From RUG572 sp051884915 (lineage in GTDB: Bacteria > Verrucomicrobiota > Kiritimatiellia > RFP12 > UBA1067): 64,000 bases of DNA. Location of the stretch: the NCBI GenBank assembly GCA_051884915.1, contig JBJEWF010000089.1, positions 50,502 through 114,501 of the forward strand. Direction: 5' to 3'. Shown piece by piece: positions 62,007 to 64,000 of this stretch; within the stretch, counting starts at the first letter, position 1; the number at the start of each line of letters is the position of its first letter. The notes beneath the pieces were generated by a model. That model was not told the origin of the DNA, did not search any database, and saw only the letters and a list, made by a program, of their open reading frames with translations. The translations under genes were made by a program, and so were the position numbers.

Positions 62007-63218
62007 ATGAAAATGGCGGAAAAGACAGAGAAGAAATCGGTGGCCGGTTCGATCATTGCGACGGTCGTGTTGGCTGCGGCGTGTGCCATGGGCGGCTGGA
62101 TCGCGCGCGAGATGTGGCCGAAGCAGGCTGCGGACGCGGGCGGAATGCCGCAACAGCCGCCGCCGACGGTGGCCGTGCGCGCGGCGGAGGAGCGGGCGTA
62201 CAACCTGCCGGAGAAGTTCGTGGCGCATGCGGAACCGGAGCAGGAGGTCGAGCTGCTGCCGCAGATCGACGGCTATGTGAAGGAACTGCGGTTCAAGGAG
62301 GGCGACGTCGTGAAAGCGGGCGACACGCTCTACGTGATCGACGACGAGCGCTACCGTGCCGTCGTGAACCAGCGCAAGGCCGACCTGGCGGCCGCCGAGG
62401 CGGAGGCGCGGCGCGCCGACCGCTATTACGAGCGCATGCGCAAGGCGGACGCGCGCGGCATCACGCAGCTCGAGCGCGACAACGCCGAGGCGGACGCCGA
62501 GTCCTCGCGCGCCAAGGTGCTGCAGGCGAAGGCGAATCTCGTGGTGGCCGAATACGACCTCAAGAAGACGCGGGTCGTTGCGCCGATTTCCGGGCAGATC
62601 GGCAAGTCCTCCGCCTACGTGGGCGACTACGTGGCGCCGTCGAAGGGCGCGCTCGCGCGCATCGTGCAGATCGACCCCATCCGCATCTCGTTTCCGCTGA
62701 CGGACCGGGCCTACGTGGCGTGGCGCAACGCGCAGCTCGCGGGCAAGCCGCTCGAATTCCGCCAGCGCGTCGTGCTGCCGGACGGCACGCTCTACAACCG
62801 CGAGGGCGCGTGGGCCTACGACGACAACACGATGAGCAAGGAAACGGCGACGATCACGATGCGCCTCTCCTTCCCGAACCCGGACCGTCTCCTCGTTCCC
62901 AACACCTACGTCACGCTGCTTGTCGACCGCAAGACGCCGCAGAAGCTCCTCTGCGTGCCGCAGCAGGCGGTGGTGGATTCGTCGGAGGGCAACCTGGGCG
63001 TCTGGGTGCTGAAGGAGGACGGCACGGTGGAGCGGCGCCAGGTGAAGACGCTGGAGGCGGATGGCGGCTGGACGCCCGTGACGGAAGGGCTCGCGGCGGG
63101 CGAGCGGATCGTCGTGGCGGGCACGGCGAAACTGCGCCAGGGCATGAAGGTGACGGTCGCGGAGGCGACGGACAACGCCGACCTCAACGCGGACTACAAG
63201 GCGCCGATTACGGAGTGA
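62007..63218 (+). CDS. RND efflux periplasmic adaptor (AcrA/MexA type)
   Basis: 403 residues. N-terminal membrane/signal segment (about 14-32, GSIIATVVLAAACAMGG), lipoyl half-motif EVELLPQIDGYVKELRFKEGD (residues about 78-100), coiled-coil hairpin (VVNQRKADLAAAEAEARRA; ESSRAKVLQAKANLVVAE), second lipoyl half TRVVAPISGQIGK, then barrel and membrane-proximal domains (VPQQAVVDSSEGNLGV). It links the inner-membrane pump to an outer-membrane channel; no lipobox cysteine follows an SPase II pattern clearly. The permease gene starts 7 nt downstream. Confidence 0.94.
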   Translation: MKMAEKTEKKSVAGSIIATVVLAAACAMGGWIAREMWPKQAADAGGMPQQPPPTVAVRAAEERAYNLPEKFVAHAEPEQEVELLPQIDGYVKELRFKEGDVVKAGDTLYVIDDERYRAVVNQRKADLAAAEAEARRADRYYERMRKADARGITQLERDNAEADAESSRAKVLQAKANLVVAEYDLKKTRVVAPISGQIGKSSAYVGDYVAPSKGALARIVQIDPIRISFPLTDRAYVAWRNAQLAGKPLEFRQRVVLPDGTLYNREGAWAYDDNTMSKETATITMRLSFPNPDRLLVPNTYVTLLVDRKTPQKLLCVPQQAVVDSSEGNLGVWVLKEDGTVERRQVKTLEADGGWTPVTEGLAAGERIVVAGTAKLRQGMKVTVAEATDNADLNADYKAPITE

Positions 63219-63225
63219 GGGGACC

Positions 63226-64000
63226 ATGAAACTCTCGATTCGGGAAAGCATCGACCAGATCAAGACGTTTTCGCGCACGTTCATCGAGCGGCCGCGTTTC
63301 GCGATGGTGATTGCCATTGTGCTGACGATCGCCGGCGTGATGGCGATTACGAGTCTGCCGGTTTCGCAGTATCCGCAGCTGACGCCGCCGGAAATCTCGG
63401 TGACGTACAACTATCCGGGCGCGAATGCGCGCGAAGTCCTGAACACGGTGGCGATGCCGATTGAGGATGAAGTCAACGGCGTCGACGACATGCTCTACAT
63501 GGAGGGCAGCTGTTCGGACGACGGCACCTACCAGCTGAAAGTGTCGTTCGAGGTGGAATCCGACCGCGACATGGACATGGTCAAGGTCCAGAACCGCGTC
63601 ACGCAGGCGGAGGCGAAGCTGCCGCAGGAGGTGAAGCAGCTGGGCGGCAAGATCCGCGCGCAGTCGACGGACATGCTCGGCTTCCTGTGCCTGCAGTCGC
63701 CGAAGGGGACGATGTCGCGCCTGCAGATCTCCGACTACATCTACGCGAACATCCAGCCGGCGCTTCTGCGCGTGCCGGGCGTGGGCGAGGCGACGGTGTA
63801 CGGCCCGAAGCTCGCCATGCGCGTGTGGCTCGACGCGGACCGCCTGGCCGCGCAGGGCCTCAACACCGAGGAGGTGATCGACGCCGTCTCGAAGCAGAAC
63901 GTGCAGGCGTCGATCGGGCAGGTGGGCGCCTCGCCGATCGCGGCGCACGGCGCGAAGGTCTACACGCTCAAGGCGCAGGGGCGGCTGATGACGCCGAAGG
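63226..64000 (+). CDS. RND-family multidrug efflux permease, 5' part (AcrB/HAE1 type)
   Basis: First 258 codons, running off the window end. ATG 63226 is 7 nt after the adaptor stop. TM1 (about 26-46, MVIAIVLTIAGVMAITSLPV), then the porter-domain start QYPQLTPPEISVTYNYPGA, VATPIE-like AMPIEDEVNGVDDMLYM, and VPGVGEATVYG, all typical of the HAE1/AcrB branch. It exports hydrophobic compounds by proton antiport. No outer-membrane channel gene is visible within the window. Confidence 0.95.
   Translation, partial: MKLSIRESIDQIKTFSRTFIERPRFAMVIAIVLTIAGVMAITSLPVSQYPQLTPPEISVTYNYPGANAREVLNTVAMPIEDEVNGVDDMLYMEGSCSDDGTYQLKVSFEVESDRDMDMVKVQNRVTQAEAKLPQEVKQLGGKIRAQSTDMLGFLCLQSPKGTMSRLQISDYIYANIQPALLRVPGVGEATVYGPKLAMRVWLDADRLAAQGLNTEEVIDAVSKQNVQASIGQVGASPIAAHGAKVYTLKAQGRLMTPK

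Overview
The window is G+C-rich DNA (about two thirds G+C by eye) with tightly packed, mostly plus-strand genes and one 100-N scaffold gap, so it comes from a draft or metagenome assembly. The content points to the PVC superphylum, most likely a fermentative, polysaccharide-degrading Verrucomicrobiota/Kiritimatiellota-type bacterium. The main clue is a five-gene pilus-like cluster laid out like the Amuc_1098-Amuc_1102 locus of Akkermansia. Supporting clues are an acetate kinase/phosphotransacetylase pair, carbohydrate-active secreted enzymes, large secreted proteins with DxDGD calcium loops, RNase Y and single-chain PurL. The phylum assignment is inference; no rRNA gene is present.

Layout: (1) 1-5315: end of a giant secreted protein, then ackA-pta-kdsD (acetate fermentation plus arabinose-5-phosphate isomerase for Kdo). 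(2) 5347-13490: pilus-like/secretin cluster with PilM/PilN-type fusion, two single-span proteins and a secretin whose low-complexity repeat contains the assembly gap. (3) 13495-32180: housekeeping block: coaE, rho with a long Ala/Pro-rich extension, a TMTC-like TPR membrane protein, an RF-1-domain rescue factor (the main minus-strand gene), a DJ-1 protein, a SurA-N-like protein, aroC, purL, xseB, an orphan GHKL ATPase, rny, an unknown secreted protein and valS. (4) 32222-48340: secreted carbohydrate and protein degradation: GH141-like beta-helix, GH106 rhamnosidase, S8 protease, a large TPR membrane protein, a WPL-repeat protein, GH88 unsaturated uronyl hydrolase and a heparinase II/III-type lyase. 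A small cysteine-cluster gene lies on the minus strand at 34404-34559. (5) 48494-50574: overlapping ferredoxin, heavy-metal permease, azlC and azlD. (6) 50757-58073: M50 protease, KdgK-like sugar kinase, Gfo/Idh/MocA oxidoreductase, sugar isomerase, GT2 and a beta-propeller di-heme cytochrome. (7) 58141-61067: tRNA-Ala(GGC), then small genes including a YRD-repeat protein, NUDIX hydrolase, metallopeptidase and DUF4236 protein. (8) 61234-64000: TetR-regulated RND efflux operon, cut by the window end.

Together the lyase, GH88, GH106, GH141-like enzyme and KDG-type kinase suggest release and catabolism of rhamnose/uronate-containing glycans, with fermentation to acetate through Pta-AckA. Several genes have an extended -10 promoter ending only 6-9 nt before the start codon and no Shine-Dalgarno, so leaderless mRNAs appear common here.
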